Source of the DNA: Manihot esculenta
Taxonomy: Eukaryota > Streptophyta > Magnoliopsida > Malpighiales > Euphorbiaceae
NCBI RefSeq assembly: GCF_001659605.2
Contig: NC_035161.2
Location: 28,753,691-28,817,690 of the forward strand
Length of the DNA: 64,000 nucleotides
Direction: 5' to 3'
Shown here: positions 24,441 to 34,676 of the stretch, piece by piece
How positions within the stretch are numbered: the stretch's first letter is position 1
Layout of the letters: each line of letters starts with the position of its first letter
Notes under the pieces: model-generated
What the model saw: the letters and a program-made list of their open reading frames with translations, nothing else
Told to the model about the DNA's origin: nothing
Database searches by the model: none
Translations under genes and position numbers: made by a program

Positions 24441-24860
24441 AGTATTAATAAAAGGCACTAAAGGCATAAATATTATAAGGTTTCAAAACTCAAAAAGCTA
24501 CAAAGCTAATACACATAATGCTCTGATAAAAAGGCTCAAAGCCTACAAATAGACCGGCTCAGACCCAACTTGAAAAAAATTCTAGCTTGTATGATAAAGG
24601 AGTTTTTTTGGATCCACCGCCATTGGAACAAGAAATTATCTGAACAAGAGCTGAGACGTCGTGATGATCCAAAAGGTAGAAGAGAACCAAAGAAAAAAAA
24701 AAAGAAAAACCAAACCCCTGAAGGGTTAGAGAAGGAAGAAAAGAGCTTGCTAGCTCTCTTTGTGCCTGAAGGGTTAAAAGGAAGGCCGGACAAAGGCTTT
24801 AGCGCCCACAAAACACAAAATATCATAAGCATAATAGTTATCTATGGGTTTTAAATTCTT
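24440..24860. other. Unrecognised moderate-GC island
   Basis: It contains an imperfect internal duplication CCTGAAGGGTTAGAGAAGGA / CCTGAAGGGTTAAAAGGAAG about 60 bp apart. A 94-codon plus-strand ORF (24570-24854) is Lys-rich and has no domain I recognise. It is probably a decayed repeat. Confidence 0.3.
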
Positions 24861-25029
24861 ATGCTTTGCAAAATTTACATAACTATTTTCTAAAAAATAT
24901 TACAAATTCTAAATTTGAATGTATATATTTTATTAGCCAAATTAAATAATAACTGGAATTCAAGAGATTTATATTCTTAATTACATGAATTCTTGTTATT
25001 CACATCATGTAATATTTTTTTTTGTTAGT

Positions 25030-25278
25030 CAGATCCATCATGCATGCCAAGGTCACAAACCTTGAAGCATATGGCGTGCGATGAAACGTGTTGGCTTCTT
25101 TTGCTTGCACGTTTTGTAGTCAAAGATGTCTAGATCATTTTCTTGGAATGGTAGCTTGTTTTATCACTTTTTTTTTTTCCAATGCAAATTGAATTTTTCA
25201 GAGCTTTTTCCATAGAAAGATTTGATCCTCCATACAATTCCTTGGCTTATCCTAAATTCCTAATTAAGAGAAACTCCA
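25030..25278 (+). promoter_or_regulatory. Promoter of the first lectin receptor kinase copy, W-box
   Basis: The region is homologous to 30930-31176 in front of the second copy (shared GTGTTGGCTTCTTTTG-type and GTCAAAGATGTCTA-type blocks). Both copies keep an AGTCAA motif, the reverse of the WRKY-bound TTGACT W-box (25118-25123 here, 30998-31003 there). Confidence 0.45.
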
Positions 25279-27648
25279 ATGGCTTCTATGGAAGTTCATA
25301 AACTCCTTTTTCTCTCGCCTCTCTTTCTCCTGCAATCATTATTTGCTGCCTCGGAGAACATAACCTTGAGCTCATCATTATTTGCAAATGACAATAGCAC
25401 CCCATGGCTTTCACCTTCCGGGGACTTTGCTTTTGGTTTCCAAAAGCTCAAGAATACCAATCTCTTCTTGCTAGCCATCTGGTTTGACAGAATTCCTGAT
25501 AAAACCATCGTTTGGCGTGCAAATGGAGATAATCAAGCCCGGCAAGGCTCCAAGCTCAAGATTACTGCCAAAGGCCTTGTACTTAGTGATCCTAGTGGTC
25601 AACAAATATGGACTAGTGGAATCAACCAAACTTCAGCTGCTTCCTATGGTGCTATGCTTGACACTGGCAACTTTGTCATCGTTGGTTCCAATTCGGATCA
25701 TCTATGGGAAAGCTTCAAGAATCCCACAGACACCATCCTCCCTTCTCAAACACTGGAACCAGGCACAGCCTTGTTCTCTAGTCTCTCAGAAACCAATTTC
25801 TCCAGAGGAAGGTTTCATCTTTATTTCTCCAATGGTGATCTCCAGCTCAGTCCACTTGCATGGCCAACTGTGTTTCAGTATAATCCTTATTTTAGTAGTG
25901 GAACATCTGCCAATGGTTCACAGCTTGTTTTCAATGAATCATCTAACATCTACTTGTTGCAGAGCAATGGAACAATTGTCGAACTCCCATGGCAGAGTCA
26001 GAATGCAGCACCTAGTGTGGCTGGAAATTACTATCGAGCTACACTTGATTATAATGGAGTCTTCACAAGGTACGCCTATCCCAGGGGCTCCGATGGTGAG
26101 CAGAGCTGGTCAATCGTGCAATACATCCCTGAAAATATTTGTTCTGCCATATTCAATGATCTTGGTAGTGGTGCATGTGGCTATAATAGCTACTGCAGCT
26201 TGTCAAATGGCAGGCCTAACTGTACATGCCCGATTGGATATTCACTTATGGACCAGAACAACCCATTTGGTGGGTGTAAACCAAAATTTCCTCTGGGTTG
26301 TGGAGTTGATGAAGCATCAGAGAATCTGGAAGAATTACACGAATTGCAAGAGCTTAAAAATGTGAATTGGCCTCTGGGAGATTATGAAAGGCTGCAGCCT
26401 TACAGTGAAGAACAATGCAGAACTTCTTGTTTGCAAGATTGTATGTGTAATGTTGCCATTTTTGGCAACTCAATCTGTTGGAAGAAAAGGGTACCTCTTG
26501 GTAATGGAAGATTTGAAATTGGGAACTCAAAAGCTCTAATCAAAGTTAGAAAAGGCGTCCCTAGTCCTGCTCCTGCCTGAAGCATAAAGCAGAAGGACAA
26601 GTCCATCCTCGTAGGATCTCTAAGTTCTTCACTTGCCCTCAATGCATTTCTTCTAATTATTGTTACTCTAATTTTCTTATTGAAACAAAAATGGAAACCA
26701 AACGGTCGTGTTGAAGTTTCATCAGTCCTTCTGGAAACAAATCTGTATGTGTTCACTTACAAGGAACTTGAGGAAGCAACCAACAACTTCAAAGAACAAG
26801 TCGGCAAGGGATCTTCCGCAATTGTCTATAAAGGCATCCTGAACTTTGCTGAAAATAAAGCAATCGCGGTGAAGAAGTTGGATAAGTTGTCCCACGAGGC
26901 TGACAAAGAATTCAGAAATCAACTAAAAGCAATCGGGAAGACATGCCACAAGAATCTCGTACGACTGCTGGGTTTCTGTGAAGAGGGAGCTCACCGCCTG
27001 TTGGTTTACGAGTTTATGACTAATGGTACACTAGCAAATTTTCTCCTTGGGGTTCCAAAGCCTGGCTGGAATATAAGAGCTAAAATTGCCTTGGAGATTG
27101 CAAGAGGGCTCGTGTATTTACATGAAGAGTGTGAAGTTCCAATCATTCATTGCGGTATAAAGCCTGAAAACATACTCCTAGACGAACTTTTCACTGCAAG
27201 AATTTCTGATTTTGGGTTAGTGAAATTGTTACTCACTAACCAGAGTCGAACCATGACCAATATCAGAGGAACAAGAGGATATGTGGCTCCTGAATGGTTC
27301 GGAAATGTACCTATTACAGCTAAAGTAGACGCTTACAGTTTTGGAGTTATGCTGTTAGAGATCATCTGCTGCAGAAAAAATGTATCGAAACTCGAAAACG
27401 AAGAGATACTGACAAACTGGGTTAGTGATTGTTTTGTGGAAGGGAGGATAGCTGATGTGATTGAATTTGATAAGGAGAGGGTGACAGGATGGGTGAAGGT
27501 AGCAATGTGGTGTATTCAAGAGAATCCTTCGAAAAGGCCTTCGATGAAGATGGCTCTGCAGATGTTAGAAGGATTAGTTGAAGTGGCCTTGCCCCCCATT
27601 TGCATTTTCAGCCATAGTTATTCAGATTTTGATTCGTTGCCATCATGA
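25279..27648 (+). pseudogene. G-type lectin S-receptor-like kinase, copy 1, broken
   Basis: The frame matches copy 2 (31177-33540) over its length. Residues 1-433 form an intact secreted ectodomain: signal peptide (about 1-24), bulb-type lectin domain (about 25-150), S-locus glycoprotein-like part, Cys-rich EGF-like segment and PAN domain (NVNWPLGDYERL onward). A TGA at 26578-26580 (codon 434) ends it before the transmembrane segment; the aligned codon in copy 2 is TGC. After the stop the same frame continues through a transmembrane segment and kinase domain. The kinase itself is damaged: the catalytic-loop Asp is Gly (HCGIKPEN, GGT at 27154-27156), and six codons are missing in the C-lobe relative to copy 2. 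It is either a pseudogene or a source of a soluble 433-residue lectin/PAN protein; I cannot tell which. Confidence 0.85.
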
Positions 27649-28100
27649 AATTTATATCTGTTGGAGAGGATAAGGTGTTGGTAATTGAAGAGTACACATT
27701 ATAGATTTTGCCTTTTCTTTTTTTCTTTTTTTTTTCTTTTTTTTTTTTAAAAAAAGAAAGTTCGGTATTATAGATAGTTAACTTAAAGCCTTAAAAGATT
27801 TTCCATTTTGTGTATAATTGAATATTGGATAAGAAAATTTTGTTACAGGATTTTCTTCTATTGTCTTTTTGGAAACACATAAGAACTCCATAGCTAACCT
27901 TCAGCTGTCATGAAAATTGTAATTAAATATGTTCTTGTATGTTTCTCATTGTACAGTAATAAGTAGAGCCTTTAGCATATGTCCATTGTTATTCAAAAGG
28001 GGAAAGAACCCACATCTAAGTAACAAATCATCTCCCTGCCTCATCTATACCAAAGAAAGTGGGATAATGGGTGCAAGAGTTTTTGCACTTTAGATGGAAA
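27649..28100. other. 3' flank of receptor kinase copy 1
   Basis: The first 80 bp are homologous to the 3' flank of copy 2 (TCATGAAATTTA ... AAGGTGTTGGTAAT), so the duplication extends past the stop codon. A long T/C-rich run follows at 27715-27750. Confidence 0.6.
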
Positions 28101-28430
28101 AATCAAGATATTTGACAGTTATATAGTGCATAATTCTTTTAAGCATTTTGTCAAATATGTGATAGGCAGATACCTGAAAATTAAAAGATGCCAATATCCT
28201 CTAGCATTCTTAGTTTCTCTAAGACTTGCTCGAACTGAACTTCCACCAAAATTGTGTGGACTTCAAGCAATGCTTTGGAAATGGAAATCATGGGCAAAAA
28301 GAATGATGCTGAATCTGTGGCAGATTTTCTTAGTGATGCCAACATCAATGAGACAATAAGAGAGATAACAAACTGTGTGTGGAACTCCGTTTCCTTCATG
28401 CATAACAGTAGAAGAATTGAATGAAAGAGG
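28100..28430 (+). other. Unrecognised coding-like fragment between the kinase copies
   Basis: A less AT-rich patch. The plus-strand frame 28239-28424 is open for 61 codons to a TGA and reads as an acidic, ordinary-composition peptide (KNDAESVADFLSDANINE). Competing frames on both strands (28126-28359 plus, 28181-28399 minus) are also open. I recognise no family. It could be a captured or relic exon. Confidence 0.25.
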
Positions 28431-28439
28431 AATTTGAAA

Positions 28440-30925
28440 GAGTGATTGAGAGTTAATAGTGTATTGAAGGGTACCTTGGAATTAATTCAAACATATTTGG
28501 AGATTAGATTATATTTGTTTAATTTTTTTTTAATTTTAATTTTTAAATTATGTTATTAAGTTGCTGAAGATCTTTATTTATTTTTAGTATTATAAATAAC
28601 ATGTTCATTATACATTAATTTACTTCATTTAATAAAATTTTTATTTTTTTATATATAAACATAATAATTAAATTATAAATTTAATCCGATAATACATAGA
28701 TCTCAATAAATATGATTTCAGATATCTCTTAATTTTCATTTTATAAAAAAAAAAACAATTGAGTTTCTTTTAATGCCTTCTCTCTAATCTTTTAGAAATA
28801 GACTCTTTGTTTCTTTATATATATAAGCCTAACAATTATTTTTATTTTTATATTTTTATGTTATTGTATATTAATATATGTATATATATTAGTTTAATAA
28901 TATTATTTATATTATATTATTAATTTATAACATATTTTTTTAGTTTTAACATATTAATTTAATAATATTAAAATTAAATAATACTAATTATAAATTTACT
29001 GAATAAATTTTTATATAATTTTCTTTAACAGTTGTATATGTCTAAACAATTAATTATTTTTTATAATCATTTTTATTAATCAATTATTTTTTATAATAAT
29101 CTTTATATTTTTGAATACTCTTTATTTTTATAATATAACATTAAATATATTATATTAATAATTAATATTAATATAAAAATATTTAATTGTTATTTTATAT
29201 ATTATAGTAATAAATTTTAATATATATATATTATATAAAGGAAGAGATATTTAGAATTATAAAATTACATTAAGCTACAATTGTACGAATGTATGAGAGT
29301 ATTTAATTATTTATAATTTATTTTTATAAATAAATATGTTAGTCTACTTTTTAATTTTTTACGTACTCTTTAATTTTTATAATGTAATATTAAATATATT
29401 TTATATAATATAAATATTTAAAATTATAAAAATTAAATTTACATTTTACGACACAATTTCCTTTATTATCAACTTTTAAATACTTCTCTAACAATCTCAA
29501 CAAAATAATCATAACATAATTTTTATAATTAATAATATTTTATTATATTTTATATCTTAATTTTATAATATTAAAATTAAATAATACTTGCGATGTGTTT
29601 AATAGTAAACACTTAAATATTTTTTTTATAATACCTTTATAATTATTTAATAATTATCTATATAATACAAATAAAATTTTATAAAAAATATTATAATAAT
29701 TTATCAGTAAACCTTATTATATTACTATTTAATTATCGTATTAGTACATTAATGTGTTAAAATAATAAAATATATTATAAAAAATAATGTGTTAAAATAA
29801 TAACATAATTTTTATAAATAAAAAATAAATATTTTTAAAATAATAATAATAGAGAGAGAATTAAATATAAAATGTATATTAAATATATTATTATAATATA
29901 ATAATAATTAAAAATAAAAAATAAAAAAATAATTTTTAAATTTTCAAATCAAACAATTAAAAGTCCTGCTTAAGATAGATTTTTCTAATAAAGAATTAGC
30001 TACACATATTATATTATTATTATTAGAAACTCCCTAGAAAGGGTATGATGTATCTGCGTAACTAAATAAATTCAAACATCTTAAACAGTACACGAATCAT
30101 TCAATTTCTGAATAATTTATCCATTCTAATATCATTTCTTTTGCCCAAATCTGAGGTTATCAGCAAAGTTTGGTTTGAATCAAACAAATCCACGCCATAA
30201 TTTAATTTAATTTAATTTTTATATTATTTGGTTTGATTTGATTTTAAATTATATAATTTTTAATTTTATTTGAATTAAGATATGCACCATTGATAATAAT
30301 ATAATATTTCTGTACTTTATACTTTCAAAATTATATTATAAAAATTTGTTAATGATAAAATTTTTTAATTAATTATAATTTTATTTAAGCTATTTTTTGT
30401 TCAGTAAAAGATGTAATTTAATTATAATTCGATTTTAAATTCAAAATAAGTTAATTAAATTATTTTTATATTAATATTAATCCATGTGGAGCATTATTAT
30501 AAAGTCAGCTGGCTTTTTTCTGTTAGATTCAATTTTCACGTGTTCAAATTGGAGTGGCGTCGCGTTAGACGCTTGTTCCTTGCTCGTACTTCATTTTAAT
30601 TTCTATACATGGTTTGTGGAAAGTGACTTTTTCTCATACAAATTTTATTCTAAAATAATTTCAATCACCGAAATTCTTTTTAAAAATATGAAATTTTAAA
30701 AATTACTATAGAAACTAAAAGTTTAACTTGTAAATTAAACCTAAAATTTCTCAATTTTTTCAGAGTATTGAAATTTAAAGGAAAAAAAATATATTAATCA
30801 GAAATTTTTTTTGAAATTTCTTGCGCATTTTCAAAAACTTCAATATTCAATTCATGAATTAAAGACATCTTTATCTTGAATTATATGAATTTTATTTATT
30901 TTTATCATTCATAATTTTTCACTGG
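28440..30925. other. AT-rich intergenic DNA
   Basis: Very AT-rich, no gene. A short GC-richer patch at 30500-30620 has no coding support beyond a 71-codon ORF without recognisable features. Confidence 0.7.
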
Positions 30926-31176
30926 TCTACGGATGGCAAGGTCATATACTATACACATGCAAAGACCGTGTTGGCTTTTGTTGTTGACAGGTTGTCAAGT
31001 CAAAGACGTCTAAATCATCCACTTAGTATTGGTAGCTTCTTCTATTTATCACTGAAAGATACACGTTGCTTGAATTTTCCATGTTGAAATATTCAAATTT
31101 ATTTTCATAGAAAAAGCTTGATCCCCCTCCCTTTTCAAATTACAGGTGATCGACACCCTAATCAAGAGAAACTCCA

Positions 31177-33540
31177 ATGGCTTCCATTGGATTGCCTAAA
31201 CTCGTTTTTTCCTTCTTCCTGTTTTTCCTACAATTAATTTCTGGCTTGGAGAAGATCGACTTGAACACAACATTACTTGCAGATGACAACAGCTCCCCAT
31301 GCGTTTCTCCTTTTGGGGACTTCGCTTTCGGTTTCCGAAAACTCAACAATACCAACCTCTTCTTTCTTGCCATCTGGTTTGACAAAATTCCTGATAAAAC
31401 TATTGTTTGGAGCGCAAAAATAGATGATCCAGTCCAACAAGGCTCCAAGCTCCAGATTACTGCCAACGGCCTTGTACTTGCTGATCCTAGTGGTCAACAA
31501 ATATGGACTAGTGGAATCAACCAAACTTCAGCTGCTTCCTATGGTGCTATGCTTGACACTGGCAACTTTGTTGTTGTTGGTACCAATTCCAATTACCTAT
31601 GGGAGAGCTTCAAAAATCCCACAGACACCATCCTGCCTTCTCAAACACTGGAACCAGGCACTGCCTTGTTCTCTAGACTCTTAGAAACAAACTTCTCCAG
31701 AGGAAGGTTTGAGCTTTATTTCTCCGATGGTGATCTCCGGCTCAGTCCACTTGCCTGGCCAACTGAGTTTCGTTATGATCCTTATTTTAAGAGTGGAACT
31801 TCTGCCAATGTTTCACAGCTTGTTTTCAATGGATCATCATCTGATATCTACTTGATGCAGAAAAATGGAATGATTGTCCAACTCCAATGGCAGAGTCAGA
31901 ACACAGCACACAGCGTGTCTGGAAACTATTATCGAGCAACACTTGATTATAATGGAGTCTTCACGCAGTATGCCCATCCCAGGGACTCCAATGGTGAGCA
32001 GAGCTGGTCAATCGTGCAATACATCCCTGAAAATATTTGTTCTGCCATAAGCAATGATCTTGGTAGTGGTGCATGCGGGTATAATAGCTACTGCAGCATG
32101 TCAAATGGCAGGCCTACTTGTAGGTGCCCACTTGGATATTCACTTATGGATCAAAATAATCCATTTGGAGGTTGCAAACCAAATTTTCCTATGGGTTGTG
32201 GAGTTGATGATGCATCAGAGAACATGGAAGAATTATATGAATTGCAGGAGCTTAAAAATGTGAATTGGCCTCAGGGAGATTACGAAAGGTTGCAGCCTTA
32301 TAGTGAAGAACAATGCAGAACTTCTTGTTTGCAAGATTGTATGTGCGATGTTGCCATTGTTGGTTACTCAATGTGTTGGAAGAAAAGGATACCTCTTGGT
32401 AACGGAAGATTTGATATGAACTCAAGAGCTCTAATCAAAGTTAGAAAAGGTGTTCCTTTGGATTACCCTGGTCCTGCATGCAACATAAAGAAGAAGGATA
32501 AGTCGATCCTCTTAGGATCACTAAGTACCTCCCTTGCCCTGAATGCATTTCTTCTAATAATAGTTCCTCTAATTCTCTTATTCAAACGAAAAAGGAAATC
32601 AAACAGAGCCACTGAAGTTTCAACCCTCCTGGAATCAAATCTGCATGTGTTCACTTATAAGGAACTTGAGGAAGCAACCAATAACTTCAAAGAACAAGTC
32701 GGCAAGGGATCTTCCGCAATTGTCTATAAAGGCATCCTGAACTTTGCTGAAAATAAAGCAATCGCGGTGAAGAAGTTGGATAAGTTGTCCCTAGAGGCCG
32801 ACAAAGAATTCAGAAATGAACTGAAGGCAATTGGGAAGACATGCCACAAGAATCTTGTCCGGCTGTTGGGTTTCTGTGAAGAGGGAGCTCACCGCCTTTT
32901 GGTTTATGAGTTTATGACTAATGGTACATTAGCAAATTTTCTCCTCGGGATTCCAAAGCCTGGTTGGAATATAAGAGCTAAAATTGCCTTGGAGATTGCG
33001 AGAGGGCTTGTGTATTTACATGAAGAGTGTGATGTTCCAATCATTCACTGTGATATAAAGCCTGAAAACATACTCCTAGATGAACTTTTCACTGCAAGGA
33101 TTTCTGATTTTGGGTTAGTGAAATTGTTACTCTCTAACCAGAGTCGAACTATGACCAATATCAGAGGAACGAGAGGATATGTGGCTCCTGAATGGTTCAG
33201 AAATGTAGCTATTACAGCTAAAGTAGACATTTACAGTTTTGGCGTTATGTTGTTAGAAATTATCTGCTGCAGAAAGAATGTACCGAAACTCGAGCAGGAA
33301 GAGATACTAATAGACTGGGTTTATGATTGTTTTGTGGAAGGGAGGATAGATGATGTGGTTGAGTTTGATAAAGAAGCTATGGCTGATAAGGACAGGGTAA
33401 GCAGATGGGTAACCATAGCCATCTGGTGTATCCAAGAGGATCCTTCGAAAAGGCCTTCAATGAGGATGGCTCTGCAAATGCTAGAAGGACTTGTTGAAGT
33501 ACCGTTGCCCATCTTCAGCTCTACTTATTCAGATGTTTGA
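31177..33540 (+). CDS. G-type lectin S-receptor-like serine/threonine-protein kinase (LECRK/RLK1-like), copy 2, intact
   Basis: A 787-residue single-exon plasma-membrane receptor kinase. Visible in order: signal peptide (about 1-23), bulb-type mannose-binding lectin domain, S-locus glycoprotein-like region, EGF-like Cys cluster (SGACGYNSYCSMSNGRPTCR), PAN/apple domain, transmembrane helix (about 443-466) with a basic stop-transfer FKRKRKS, and a kinase domain. The kinase has the glycine loop GKGSSAIVYKG (from about 509), ATP-binding Lys 532 (IAVKK), catalytic Asp 626 (HCDIKPEN) and DFG Asp 644. HCD instead of HRD at the catalytic loop marks a non-RD kinase, a class often linked to immune receptors. 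The ligand is unknown. It forms a tandem duplicate with the broken copy 5.9 kb upstream, including promoter and 3' flank. The ATG at 31177 gives a good signal peptide and matches the copy 1 start. Confidence 0.95.
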   Translation: MASIGLPKLVFSFFLFFLQLISGLEKIDLNTTLLADDNSSPCVSPFGDFAFGFRKLNNTNLFFLAIWFDKIPDKTIVWSAKIDDPVQQGSKLQITANGLVLADPSGQQIWTSGINQTSAASYGAMLDTGNFVVVGTNSNYLWESFKNPTDTILPSQTLEPGTALFSRLLETNFSRGRFELYFSDGDLRLSPLAWPTEFRYDPYFKSGTSANVSQLVFNGSSSDIYLMQKNGMIVQLQWQSQNTAHSVSGNYYRATLDYNGVFTQYAHPRDSNGEQSWSIVQYIPENICSAISNDLGSGACGYNSYCSMSNGRPTCRCPLGYSLMDQNNPFGGCKPNFPMGCGVDDASENMEELYELQELKNVNWPQGDYERLQPYSEEQCRTSCLQDCMCDVAIVGYSMCWKKRIPLGNGRFDMNSRALIKVRKGVPLDYPGPACNIKKKDKSILLGSLSTSLALNAFLLIIVPLILLFKRKRKSNRATEVSTLLESNLHVFTYKELEEATNNFKEQVGKGSSAIVYKGILNFAENKAIAVKKLDKLSLEADKEFRNELKAIGKTCHKNLVRLLGFCEEGAHRLLVYEFMTNGTLANFLLGIPKPGWNIRAKIALEIARGLVYLHEECDVPIIHCDIKPENILLDELFTARISDFGLVKLLLSNQSRTMTNIRGTRGYVAPEWFRNVAITAKVDIYSFGVMLLEIICCRKNVPKLEQEEILIDWVYDCFVEGRIDDVVEFDKEAMADKDRVSRWVTIAIWCIQEDPSKRPSMRMALQMLEGLVEVPLPIFSSTYSDV

Positions 33541-34351
33541 GTAATCGTCATCATCATGAAATTTAGCTGTGTTGCAGAAGGGTAAGGTATTGGTAATCCA
33601 TGATTATATATTATAGACTGTAAGTAACTTATTAATAAAATTGGTGTGTTTCTCTTTAGCTTATAATAACCTAATAATTGATCAAATAGAACAATCAATG
33701 ATTTAGTAGTCACGAATGGAATCTAACTTGCCTATTCACACACTTCGAAATTTCTTTTTCAAAATTGTTTGAATGGGAAAGTTATCTCAGCACAAAAGGA
33801 AAAAATTATTATTCAATTCATGTGATTATAAAATTAACAGCTTAATTTTTCTATTTTCAAAATCACATTAAAAGTTTTTATCTTTTCATACCGTTAACTT
33901 TTTTCAATATATGAAACCGTTAAATATTTAGATATATTAAAAGTATATTATTAATTTTACTAATATACTATTTATTTATTTATGTCTCAACATACTATTA
34001 TAATTTAAATATTTTTCTTTAATTTATCTACAACATATATAATTTATATATTTATTTATAATCCATCTATGATTGATAATCTACCGATTTTAATCAACAA
34101 AAAGTAATAAAATTTATTATTATTTAAAAACAGTTAATTTAATTGGTTAAATTAATTTCTTATTTCAGTTTTTATTCTCTTACAAAAGGACTATAAAATA
34201 AAAATAAAAAAATTTTAAAATTTTAACAGTTTAGATATTTATTACGATTATTATATATCTTTGTTATTAAAAAAAATTATTATATCATATGATAAGATGT
34301 GATTCAAAAATTTTAATAAATTTTCCTCTTATCAACATTATGAATGTCTTA

Positions 34352-34394
<43 letters not shown>

Positions 34395-34676
34395 GTTTGC
34401 CCTAATTAAAATTACCCTGTTTTTTAAAACCGTCCTCTTTGGTTCTATTATTTATAGAGTTTAGGATTTTCTTATCACAGTAATAATTAGCAAAGACAAA
34501 AACATGAATCTTACGCTAAAAGATTTAACTTGTACAGATGCGAAAAGAGAATTATTCCAAGCAAGTGTTCATCTGATCACAAAGGGTTTTATAAAGTATA
34601 CAACCGAGCACATCATGGATGGCTGGACAAAATAAAATTGAAAAACATTTCAAAGGACTCTTAAATTGCCAACCTT
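33541..34676. other. Intergenic DNA between convergent genes
   Basis: AT-rich, with the 3' flank of receptor kinase copy 2 at the left and the 3' UTR of the ubiquitin hydrolase at the right. No gene is visible. Confidence 0.7.
34354..34391. repeat. (AT)n microsatellite
   Basis: About 19 uninterrupted AT units, likely length-variable. Confidence 0.95.

Noticed and set aside
25484..26365. 293-codon overlapping plus-strand frame in the receptor kinase ectodomain
   Set aside because: Shadow frame of the real coding frame; a similar shadow occurs in copy 2, and it has no domain features.
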